DNA of 5,937 nt from Bacteroidota bacterium (GTDB taxonomy: Bacteria > Bacteroidota > Bacteroidia > Chitinophagales > Chitinophagaceae): assembly GCA_023396345.1 (NCBI GenBank), contig JAEWWO010000053.1, forward strand, positions 1 to 5,937, read 5' to 3'. Shown piece by piece: positions 1 through 4,542 of the stretch (positions are counted from its first letter, which is position 1; every line of letters starts with the position of its first letter). Both the position numbers and the translations under genes were made by a program. The notes under the pieces are model-generated. The model had not been told where the DNA came from, ran no database searches, and saw only the letters and a list, made by a program, of their open reading frames with translations.

Positions 1-237
1 TTAGTGGTAAGATCAGTGTTAAATGGATTGATAAGTGCATTGATAGCCTGTTTGGCTTTGTTCGGTATTATGCAGTGGGCTTTCAGAAGAATGCCCGAAT
101 TGCGTGGCTTACAGGATAATAATCAAACCATCTTGTTATTTGCCGGAATTATACTGTTGGGTGTTTTAATTTCATGGATAAGTACCAGCAGAAGTGTGGT
201 AAAATATTTGAAATCAAGAATTGAAAAATTGTATTAA
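1..237 (+). CDS. ftsX: Cell division protein FtsX, C-terminal part (5' end outside window)
   Basis: This is the last 78 codons of a gene entering from the left; the frame is open from base 1, so the GTG at base 4 is probably internal. FtsX is the membrane partner of the ATPase FtsE and couples the FtsEX complex to peptidoglycan hydrolases at the division site. What is visible is a hydrophobic helix (about residues 9-26 of the fragment), a polar loop with the segment RMPELRGLQDNNQTI, a second helix (about 43-62) and a short basic tail with STSRSVVKYLK and a terminal LY. This matches the end of Bacteroidota FtsX proteins as I know them: helix, loop with PELR and LQDN, helix, then SVxKYLK. A DUF3098 gene directly downstream is the usual neighbour in this phylum and supports the call. 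The N-terminal helix and the large extracellular domain are not in view. Confidence 0.85.
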   Translation, partial: LVVRSVLNGLISALIACLALFGIMQWAFRRMPELRGLQDNNQTILLFAGIILLGVLISWISTSRSVVKYLKSRIEKLY

Positions 238-259
238 CTTCGCTTTTTAAATTTAATAT

Positions 260-544
260 ATGGCAAGCGCAGACAAGACTACAGTACAGGACAAGCAATC
301 TAAAAAAAGAGAACCATTAACGCCCTTATTCGGAAAACAGAACATAATGATAATGTTAGCAGGGTTAGTGGTGATAGCAATCGGTATGATGCTGATGTCA
401 GGAGGTAACAATCCTGACCCGAATGTTTTTAATAACGATGAAGTGTATGGATTCAGAAGAATTACTTTGGCACCTATTGTAATTTTACTGGGTTTCGGCA
501 TAGAATTGATAGCTATTTTCTGGAAAGAAAAGAAGAAAGATTAA
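260..544 (+). CDS. DUF3098 family small inner-membrane protein
   Basis: This encodes a 94-residue protein of unknown function. A charged, lysine-rich N-terminus (residues 1-24) is followed by a hydrophobic helix at about 28-46, a loop with SGGNNPDPNVFNNDEVYGF (47-65), a second helix at about 69-87 and a lysine-rich tail. By the positive-inside rule both ends should be cytoplasmic with the loop outside. The motif order (MSGG, PNVF, FRRITLAPI) fits the DUF3098 family, which in Bacteroidota is typically encoded next to ftsX. It starts 22 nt after the ftsX stop, so the two are probably cotranscribed and it may act with division or envelope proteins (inference). The start region is A/T-rich with no clear Shine-Dalgarno sequence. 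A terminator follows 23 nt downstream, so this is probably the last gene of the transcript. Confidence 0.8.
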   Translation: MASADKTTVQDKQSKKREPLTPLFGKQNIMIMLAGLVVIAIGMMLMSGGNNPDPNVFNNDEVYGFRRITLAPIVILLGFGIELIAIFWKEKKKD

Positions 545-567
545 TAAAAAATGTATTTTAAATTATG

Positions 568-597
568 GCCACAGTAGCTACTGTGGCTTTTTCTTTT
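568..597 (+). terminator. Rho-independent terminator after ftsX-DUF3098
   Basis: Bases 568-587 form a perfect palindrome with arms GCCACAGTAG and CTACTGTGGC. As RNA it gives an 8-bp stem with an AGCU loop, followed at once by the T-run TTTTTCTTTT. It lies 23 nt after the DUF3098 stop and separates that transcript from the ribosomal operon. On the minus strand the hairpin is not followed by a T-run, so it should act mainly on the + strand. Confidence 0.9.
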
Positions 598-629
598 AAA
601 GAAATACTAATATTTCCGATTATTTTTCT

Positions 630-637
630 TACCTTTG
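630..637 (+). promoter_or_regulatory. Bacteroidota-type -7 box for the rpsF operon
   Basis: TACCTTTG matches the Bacteroidota -7 consensus TAnnTTTG exactly. It sits 43 nt upstream of the rpsF start and downstream of the preceding terminator, as expected for the operon promoter. No convincing -33 TTTG/TTG element is seen 19-21 nt further upstream (about 606-611 reads ACTAAT). The implied leader is only about 35-40 nt. Confidence 0.7.
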
Positions 638-680
638 CGCCTCGAAAATCATTTTTTAAACAATTTAAATTAAAAGGGTA

Positions 681-1037
681 ATGAACAATTACGAATTGAT
701 GGTGATTTTTACCCCTGTGCTTTCTGAAGAGGAGTTTACTACTGCTCAGAAAAAATACACTGACTACATCACAAGTCACGGTGGTGAGGTAGTGCACAGC
801 AACCCTTGGGGATTAAAATCACTGGCGTATCCTATCCAGAAAAAAACCACAGCATTATACTGGGTTTTGGAATACAGTGCGCCATCCGACTTCAACGAGA
901 AGTTCAAAGTACAAATGTTGCGCGACGATAACGTATTGCGCCACATGATCACTGTGCTCGATAAATACGCCGTCGAGTACAATGCTAAAAAGAGAAGTGG
1001 TGTAAAAGCATCTGAAACTGAAAAAACAGCAGAATAA
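681..1037 (+). CDS. rpsF: 30S ribosomal protein bS6
   Basis: Ribosomal protein bS6 binds 16S rRNA in the platform of the small subunit as a dimer with bS18. The 118-residue product has the single-domain ferredoxin-like layout of the family: first strand [10 protein letters not shown] (residues 3-12), helix 15-33, strand with [19 protein letters not shown] (34-52), strand with [10 protein letters not shown] (58-67), helix 70-80, then [12 protein letters not shown] (81-92). The last roughly 20 residues are a charged, probably flexible tail; length is normal for the family. The ATG is supported by the conserved MNNYELMVI start and by AAAAGGG just upstream, one of the few purine-rich sites here resembling a Shine-Dalgarno sequence. 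rpsR follows after 2 nt, so the two partners are translationally coupled or nearly so. Confidence 0.97.
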   Translation: MNNYELMVIFTPVLSEEEFTTAQKKYTDYITSHGGEVVHSNPWGLKSLAYPIQKKTTALYWVLEYSAPSDFNEKFKVQMLRDDNVLRHMITVLDKYAVEYNAKKRSGVKASETEKTAE

Positions 1038-1039
1038 TC

Positions 1040-1306
1040 ATGGCAAAATCTAATGAAATTAAATATCTTACTGCTATCAGACAAGACAATCAACCTAAAA
1101 AGTTTTGTCGTTTTAAAAAGTATGGTATTCGTTATGTAGATTACAAAGACACTGAGTTTTTGAAAAAATTCATCAACGAACAGGGTAAATTATTACCTCG
1201 CCGTCTTACAGGAAACTCTCTGAAATTTCAGCGTAAAGTTTCCGATGCAGTTAAGAAAGCACGTCAAATGGCTTTGTTACCATACGTAACAGACCTTTTG
1301 AAATAA
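1040..1306 (+). CDS. rpsR: 30S ribosomal protein bS18
   Basis: Ribosomal protein bS18 pairs with bS6 on the small-subunit platform. The 88-residue product has the family landmarks: KFCRF at residues 21-25, the helical stretch [12 protein letters not shown] (34-45), [12 protein letters not shown] (49-60), and the C-terminal helix with [10 protein letters not shown] (73-82). A short polar N-terminus ([15 protein letters not shown]) precedes these. A single cysteine (C23) is present, so no zinc ribbon is expected. It starts 2 nt after the rpsF stop. The gene is followed by an unusually long gap of 133 nt before rplI. Confidence 0.97.
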   Translation: MAKSNEIKYLTAIRQDNQPKKFCRFKKYGIRYVDYKDTEFLKKFINEQGKLLPRRLTGNSLKFQRKVSDAVKKARQMALLPYVTDLLK

Positions 1307-1312
1307 ATATTC

Positions 1313-1344
1313 AATTAATAATTATAAAATATTAATTATTAATT
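1313..1344. repeat. A/T-only 12-bp inverted repeat between rpsR and rplI
   Basis: Perfect arms AATTAATAATTA (1313-1324) and TAATTATTAATT (1333-1344) flank an 8-nt spacer TAAAATAT, starting 6 nt after the rpsR stop. As RNA this gives a 12-bp but wholly A-U hairpin. No T-run follows, so it is a poor terminator candidate. It may protect the rpsF-rpsR mRNA end, weaken readthrough, or form part of a promoter region (inference). Confidence 0.6.
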
Positions 1345-1356
1345 AATTTAGTCACC

Positions 1357-1425
1357 TTCCCTAATCCCGCTTTATGCGAGAGACAGTCTTTAATAAAACC
1401 TTTTGGTTGATTGGGCTCTTGGGAA
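1357..1425 (+). promoter_or_regulatory. Candidate structured leader of rplI
   Basis: This segment between rpsR and rplI folds by eye into a small three-way junction. The closing stem is CCTAATC (1360-1366) with GATTGGG (1409-1415), 7 bp including one G-U. Inside it lie the hairpin CGC-TTTAT-GCG (1368-1378) and the hairpin AACC-TTTT-GGTT (1397-1408), which abuts the closing stem and could stack on it. A competing pairing is TTCCC (1357-1361) with GGGAA (1421-1425). The element ends 14 nt before the rplI ATG, a position suited to control of translation. It is G/C-richer than the A/T stretches on both sides. A possible weak -7 box, TAATTTAG (1344-1351, one mismatch to TAnnTTTG), lies directly upstream. 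I do not recognise it as a known family; the fold was found by inspection, not computed. Confidence 0.4.
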
Positions 1426-1439
1426 CTAAAAAATAAAAA

Positions 1440-1922
1440 ATGAAAGTAATATTATTAAAAGATGTAGATAATTTAGGCGCACCAAATGAACTTGTAGAAG
1501 TAAAAAGTGGTTACGCACGCAATTATCTTATCCCTCAAAAGCTGGCTGTAGAAGCTAATCCTTCTAACATGAAACAGCTTGACGAAAAGCTAAAAGTAAA
1601 AGCTAAGAAAGAAGAAGCCATGTTGTCTGAAATGAACAAAGTGGTTGAAATTCTGAAAGAATCACCTGTGAAGTTATTAGCTAAAACAGGTACTTCAGGA
1701 AAAATCTTTGGTAGCGTTACAAGTCTTCAGCTGGCAAGAGCTATCCGTGAGCAAAAAGGTTATGATATTGACCGCAAGCGTATTGCTATTGTTGATGAGG
1801 TAAAAGAACTGGGTACACACAAAGCAACAATTGATTTTGGTAACAATAACATTACAGAAATTGATTTTGTGGTAGAAGGAGAAAACGGCGAAACTGCTGC
1901 TCCTGCTGAAGCTCAGGCTTAA
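1440..1922 (+). CDS. rplI: 50S ribosomal protein bL9
   Basis: Ribosomal protein bL9 binds 23S rRNA near the L1 stalk with its N-domain and extends a second domain away from the ribosome on a long helix. The 160-residue product starts with the conserved MKVILLKDVDNLG and carries the signature GYARNYLIP (residues 24-32). A charged connecting helix (about 41-75) follows, then the C-domain with GKIFGSVTS (87-95) and LGTHKATIDF (124-133). An acidic, alanine-rich extension (about 146-160) ends the protein slightly beyond the usual length of about 150. The ATG is set by the conserved N-terminus; the upstream bases are A-rich with no Shine-Dalgarno sequence, normal for Bacteroidota. It is the third gene of the rpsF-rpsR-rplI cluster and is followed by a terminator. 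Confidence 0.97.
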   Translation: MKVILLKDVDNLGAPNELVEVKSGYARNYLIPQKLAVEANPSNMKQLDEKLKVKAKKEEAMLSEMNKVVEILKESPVKLLAKTGTSGKIFGSVTSLQLARAIREQKGYDIDRKRIAIVDEVKELGTHKATIDFGNNNITEIDFVVEGENGETAAPAEAQA

Positions 1923-1949
1923 TAGCAAAAACAAAAACTTAATAAGGAG

Positions 1950-1980
1950 AATCCTGCACATGTTGCAGGATTTTTTTATT
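1950..1980 (+). terminator. Rho-independent terminator after rplI
   Basis: Arms ATCCTGCA (1951-1958) and TGCAGGAT (1964-1971) form an 8-bp stem, extendable by one A-T pair, with the 5-nt loop CATGT and the T-run TTTTTTTATT. It lies 28 nt after the rplI stop and closes the ribosomal operon. The next gene begins only about 20 nt after the T-run starts to fade. Confidence 0.9.
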
Positions 1981-1999
1981 TTACACCAAATTAAAAACT

Positions 2000-2494
2000 A
2001 TGAGTAATAAAATTATCAGTCAGTTTATAAAAAGTTATACGGAATATAAAACACTGACAGAAAAAGCTGTAGACCAGTTAAACGAAGAGCAGCTAAGGAC
2101 AGTGAATGCCGCTGATAGCAACAGTATTGCCGTGATTATGAAACATATGTCGGGCAATCTTATTTCACGCTTTACAGATTTTCTCACCACGGATGGAGAA
2201 AAGGAATGGCGTAACCGTGACGGAGAGTTTGAAGAAGATGCTGCTTCAAAAGAAGAAATTTTAGCTTACTGGAACAAAGGTTTTGATGTGCTCAAAAACA
2301 GTTTGGAATCTTTGAACGATGAAGATCTTGATAAAACTGTTTATATAAGAAATGAAGCATTAACCGTGATACAGGCTCTGTTCAGAAGCCTTACGCATTA
2401 TGCCTCTCACGCAGGGCAGATAGTTGTGCTGGCTAAGATGATGAAAGGCGAGGAGTGGAAAACTTTATCTGTGCCTAAAAAACGGAGTTCCTAA
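2000..2494 (+). CDS. DinB-like (DUF1572-type) putative metal-binding protein
   Basis: The product is 164 residues, probably a cytoplasmic four-helix-bundle protein of the DinB/YfiT-like superfamily, closest to the DUF1572 group. Members usually bind a metal through three histidines. Here these are probably H49 (in IMKHMSGNL, end of helix 2) and H133 and H137 (in LTHYASHAGQI, helix 4), the typical HxxxHxGQ arrangement. Some superfamily members are thiol transferases or stress proteins, but the substrate cannot be read from this sequence. There is no signal peptide or membrane helix. The length is normal. The ATG opens the family-like N-terminus (SQFIKSYTEYKTL) and lacks a Shine-Dalgarno sequence. 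It starts very close behind the rplI terminator with no obvious promoter in between, so it may rely on readthrough or on a promoter inside rplI. Confidence 0.8.
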   Translation: MSNKIISQFIKSYTEYKTLTEKAVDQLNEEQLRTVNAADSNSIAVIMKHMSGNLISRFTDFLTTDGEKEWRNRDGEFEEDAASKEEILAYWNKGFDVLKNSLESLNDEDLDKTVYIRNEALTVIQALFRSLTHYASHAGQIVVLAKMMKGEEWKTLSVPKKRSS

Positions 2495-2496
2495 TT

Positions 2497-2559
2497 AACA
2501 ATGAGCAAAGAACAATGAACCAAGAGCAATGAACAAGGAACAAGGAGCAATTAACAAAG
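2497..2559 (+). repeat. Degenerate tandem heptamer repeat, 9 units
   Basis: Nine consecutive 7-nt units read AACAATG, AGCAAAG, AACAATG, AACCAAG, AGCAATG, AACAAGG, AACAAGG, AGCAATT, AACAAAG; the consensus is AACAAKG. The array begins 2 nt after the stop of the DinB-like gene. It is purine-rich on the + strand with no coding potential that I can see. From memory, similar arrays are common between genes in Bacteroidota; slippage is the likely origin (inference). Confidence 0.85.
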
Positions 2560-2580
2560 AATACAATTGATTTATGATTC

Positions 2581-2704
2581 TTTATTCTCGTTCCGTAGGA
2601 ACAGTATATGTGTAGCATCTATCAGACAGGTAAATTGCGCTCCGTAGGAGCGCGATATCTTTTTGAATTGTAAAGCAGTAAACGGTGAGGACACCGCTCA
2701 TTAA
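2581..2704 (+). repeat. Composite hairpin repeat, copy A
   Basis: This is the first of two long direct copies (the other is 3699-3821). In order it contains hairpin GTTCC-GTA-GGAAC (2590-2602), a spacer with ATATGTGTAGCAT, hairpin GCGCTCC-GTA-GGAGCGC (2637-2653), a conserved spacer with TTTTTGAATTGTAAAGCAGT, and hairpin CGGTG-AGGA-CACCG (2683-2696) followed by CTCATTAA. The first two hairpins share the core TCCGTAGGA but differ in the arms with paired changes, which points to selection on folding. It resembles REP/BIME-type interspersed elements in build; no transposase gene is present in the window. Confidence 0.85.
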
Positions 2705-2706
2705 GT

Positions 2707-2897
2707 AAATTAGGGTTATTTTCTTTGGAGTGAATTAAAATGTATGGTGGAGAATCAGAATCCAGAAACGACTTGACGTTTCTATTATCCGACCGCCTAA
2801 AGATGTCTATTCTTGTTTCTCCGACAGCAAGTCCAATTGTTCGCAGAGAAATTTCCGGAAGTTGCTCCGCTTATTAAAACAATTTCATTTTAGATAT
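2707..2897. other. Unassigned higher-GC block, possible gene remnant
   Basis: This stretch lies between repeat copy A and the 3' end of the minus-strand membrane protein gene. Bases 2761-2870 contain 50 G/C of 110, clearly above the A/T-rich surroundings. On the + strand, 2740-2877 is an ORF of 45 codons from ATG (starts MYGGESESRNDLTF, ends SGSCSAY) with no convincing ribosome site. On the minus strand a stop-free run of 82 codons (2870 down to 2622) has no ATG and continues into the repeat. A 7-bp hairpin AGAAACG-ACTTGA-CGTTTCT lies at 2764-2783. I cannot assign it: a decayed gene, a structured RNA or part of a larger repeat are all possible. Confidence 0.35.
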
Positions 2898-3566
2898 TTA
2901 TATAAATTTCGTATCCCTCGTTAATTTATTCTTGTCTATCTCAAACTCATAGCTGAACCATTCTGTCAATACCTTATCAATCTCATTTCTATTGTATGTC
3001 TGTGGGTTTCGTCGTGATTTTAAATAATGCTCTCTTTTCATTTTTTCGGCTATTTCTCCAACTGTTTTCAGTTCAGTTTCGTTACCAAATTTATTTACGG
3101 ACCAGAAACCTGCTATTGAAATTCCCAATCCTAAAATTCCAATTTTCCAATTCAGAAAAAATATAATTACAGACAGAAAAAGAAAAATTGCAAGCGTGAA
3201 GATTACCCATTGCGGAGGCTGTAATATATTTATCTTAAAGCCTAAATGTTGTTCCATTTTCGTTATTTCTAAACGTCTATTTTTTCTTGGAAAAAGATCA
3301 GAAAGAGGAAGTTGGGTGGAAATTCTATTGCTTATTTTAGAGGTTTTCGAAATTGCCTCTCGTAGCTTATAAAATGCTTGTTGACTTGTGCAGTCGTCTG
3401 AATTTTCAAGATTTATTTTGTTAGTGATGAGATCGCAAAACTCTCCAAATGTGCTTATATTATTTATTTCATCACTAACAAATTCGATATTAAAAGAGAT
3501 TTCGATTTTTAAAAGAAAATCCTCAATGTCTTCCTTGTCGATATTCTTAAGTTCGTAAATACTCAT
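2898..3566 (-). CDS. Two-helix membrane protein with ACP-like end segments
   Basis: This encodes a 222-residue protein with two hydrophobic helices (about 119-138 and 142-157) joined by a tight turn (NWKIG), so both termini should lie in the cytoplasm. Residues 9-51 (IDKEDIEDFLLKIEISF, NIEF, then ISTFGEFCDLITNKI) resemble the part of an acyl carrier protein after its DSL serine. The tail at 193-222 (NEIDKVLTEWF to LTRDTKFI) resembles helix I of an ACP up to just before that serine. No DSL motif is present, so carrier activity is unlikely by this reading, and no enzyme motif is visible. The basic patch PRKNRR (93-98) and KSRRNP (183-188) could contact membrane lipids. The ATG is supported by AAGGAAAG just upstream and a perfect -7 box at 3589-3596. 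The gene stands alone between two direct repeats. Function is unknown; the ACP likeness is inferred from pattern only. Confidence 0.7.
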   Translation of the reverse strand: MSIYELKNIDKEDIEDFLLKIEISFNIEFVSDEINNISTFGEFCDLITNKINLENSDDCTSQQAFYKLREAISKTSKISNRISTQLPLSDLFPRKNRRLEITKMEQHLGFKINILQPPQWVIFTLAIFLFLSVIIFFLNWKIGILGLGISIAGFWSVNKFGNETELKTVGEIAEKMKREHYLKSRRNPQTYNRNEIDKVLTEWFSYEFEIDKNKLTRDTKFI

Positions 3567-3588
3567 TGCTTTCCTTGCTTGTAATACT

Positions 3589-3596
3589 CAAATATA
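3589..3596 (-). promoter_or_regulatory. -7 box for the two-helix membrane protein gene
   Basis: Read on the minus strand this is TATATTTG, an exact TAnnTTTG match, 22 nt upstream of the ATG. A TTG lies 17 nt further upstream, somewhat short of the usual 19-21 nt spacing for a -33 element. It implies a very short leader and an independent promoter for this single gene. Confidence 0.55.
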
Positions 3597-3632
3597 CATA
3601 TGTTTTTCCAAGGCAATTTATTTAACCTGACA

Positions 3633-3662
3633 TTAATGGATGGTGTCTTCACCATCCATTAA
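3633..3662. repeat. Strong 13-bp hairpin, inverted relative of the GGTG/CACC module
   Basis: Arms TTAATGGATGGTG (3633-3645) and CACCATCCATTAA (3650-3662) pair perfectly around the loop TCTT. On the minus strand the core reads GGTGAAGACACC, one base from the GGTGAGGACACC core at the end of repeat copy A. It therefore looks like an inverted member of the same hairpin class, placed 3 nt from a + strand member. There is no T-run on either side, so it is not a classical terminator. It lies just upstream of the membrane protein gene's -7 box. Confidence 0.75.
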
Positions 3663-3665
3663 ATC

Positions 3666-3691
3666 AGTGAACGGTGAGAACACCGCTCACT
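3666..3691 (+). repeat. GGTG/CACC hairpin module next to copy B
   Basis: Outer arms AGTGA (3666-3670) and TCACT (3687-3691) and inner arms CGGTG (3672-3676) and CACCG (3681-3685) enclose the loop AGAA, with one A-C mismatch between the two stems. The sequence matches the right end of repeat copy A (2677-2702). The outer stem is better paired here than in copy A. Together with 3633-3662 it forms a head-to-head pair just before copy B. Confidence 0.75.
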
Positions 3692-3698
3692 AATGGGA

Positions 3699-3821
3699 TT
3701 TATTCTTGTTCCGTAGGAACAATATATGTGTAGCATATTAGATATAGGTAAATGACGCTCCGTAGGAGCGACATCTTTTTTGAATTGTAAAGCAGTAAAG
3801 GGTGAGAACATCGCATACTAA
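3699..3821 (+). repeat. Composite hairpin repeat, copy B
   Basis: This is a direct repeat of copy A (2581-2704) along its whole length, in the same orientation. It has hairpin GTTCC-GTA-GGAAC (3708-3720), the spacer ATATGTGTAGCAT, hairpin CGCTCC-GTA-GGAGCG (3756-3770) and the spacer TTTTTTGAATTGTAAAGCAG. It ends in a degraded GGTG hairpin (3794-3819, GGGTG-AGAA-CATCG). The least conserved stretch is the variable spacer between the two TCCGTAGGA hairpins. The two copies enclose about 1 kb with one gene. Confidence 0.85.
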
Positions 3822-3888
3822 TATTACTACAGTGTTATTAAAGTTACGGGATAAGTCGAACTGTCTAAATTAGAGCAATGTAGGATAA

Positions 3889-3914
3889 GCCTTTTAGGCA
3901 ATGCATTAAAAGGC
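3889..3914 (-). terminator. Possible weak terminator hairpin after the lipoprotein gene
   Basis: Arms GCCTTTTA (3889-3896) and TAAAAGGC (3907-3914) form a perfect 8-bp stem with a 10-nt loop, 2 nt beyond the lipoprotein gene's stop on the minus strand. No T-run follows (the minus strand continues TTATCC), so it may stabilise the mRNA end rather than terminate by itself. Confidence 0.35.
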
Positions 3915-3916
3915 CC

Positions 3917-4375
3917 TCAGTATGTTGTATCAATTTTATTTTGTCGTACGACATGAATAAGATCATAACCCTCAAATTTTCTAGTTATTGGTATTAATTG
4001 ATTATTTTCGTCAAATAATTCCGGTCTATTTCTATATTTACCATACAGTCCCTCTAAATTAGAAGTGTCTAATAAATCTTTTTCTTTCCATAGCCCTCTA
4101 TCATTACTAGCTTGAGCAAGAAGATGATTGTCTAAAGTAAGTCGTAGATAATAACCGTTTTGTTTTTCAATTTCTTGCTGTTTGCTTCCCACAGGTAGAA
4201 AGAGAAATGTATTTCTTGCTTTATTTTGTACATTATAGGGTAGTTGTGTAAAAGTAAAAGCTCTTGCTTCATGAATAATCTTTTTCGTATCTAAAATTAT
4301 CTCGTCTTTACTGTGTTCTCTTTCTTGACAAGAAAGTAACAATATAGATATTAATAGACTATAAAACTGCTTCAT
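3917..4375 (-). CDS. Putative lipoprotein of unknown function
   Basis: The 152-residue product has a lipoprotein signal: a short basic start (MKQF), a hydrophobic core (YSLLISILLL) and a lipobox LLSC with the acylated cysteine at C16. The mature part begins QEREHSKDE, so it is probably anchored in the outer or inner membrane facing the periplasm. The body is polar, with alternating patterns that suggest beta structure (RNTFLFLPVG, YYLRLTLDNH, YDLIHVV), and ends in DTTY. I recognise no family. The ATG fits the signal peptide. No exact TAnnTTTG box lies upstream; TAAAATTG on the minus strand (4421-4428) has one mismatch. The gene stands alone between repeat-rich DNA and an A/T-rich gap, and its position beside the repeats suggests accessory content (inference). 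Confidence 0.7.
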   Translation of the reverse strand: MKQFYSLLISILLLSCQEREHSKDEIILDTKKIIHEARAFTFTQLPYNVQNKARNTFLFLPVGSKQQEIEKQNGYYLRLTLDNHLLAQASNDRGLWKEKDLLDTSNLEGLYGKYRNRPELFDENNQLIPITRKFEGYDLIHVVRQNKIDTTY

Positions 4376-4542
4376 AATTTAGTTAGTTTATAATATTATG
4401 GGCTTAACATTGCTTATATACAATTTTACAATTTAATAGTTTTATTAAAATAAAAAAAATATTTTAATGGTAGTTGATTTTTAATCTTTATTTTTTCTAA
4501 ATTTTCTTTGTTTTTATTATAAATAAGAATCATTGAATCAGC

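Noticed and set aside
638..680. bS6-bS18 autoregulatory leader upstream of rpsF
   Set aside because: The leader after the -7 box is only about 35-40 nt, A/T-rich, with no stem-loop that I can draw.
253..797. Minus-strand reading frames opposite the DUF3098 gene and the rpsF 5' region
   Set aside because: They overlap a recognised gene, the terminator and the rpsF start, and have no supporting start signals.
776..1093. Minus-strand reading frame opposite rpsF and rpsR
   Set aside because: It lies fully under two conserved ribosomal protein genes and has no family-like sequence of its own.
1695..1961. Minus-strand reading frame opposite the 3' half of rplI
   Set aside because: It is antisense to conserved bL9 codons; its cysteine- and phenylalanine-rich product is a typical shadow of A/G-rich coding DNA.
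3633..3662. Rho-independent terminator
   Set aside because: The 13-bp stem is strong, but no T-run follows on either strand; it fits the repeat hairpin class better.
2581..3821. CRISPR array
   Set aside because: The repeats are two long copies about 1 kb apart with a gene between, not short regularly spaced repeats with unique spacers.
2581..3821. Complete insertion sequence or composite transposon
   Set aside because: No transposase or integrase lies between the copies, there are no terminal inverted repeats or obvious target duplications, and each copy is a hairpin array rather than an IS end.
3822..3888. Gene remnant between repeat copy B and the lipoprotein gene
   Set aside because: The stretch is short, with no frame, motif or repeat that could be supported.
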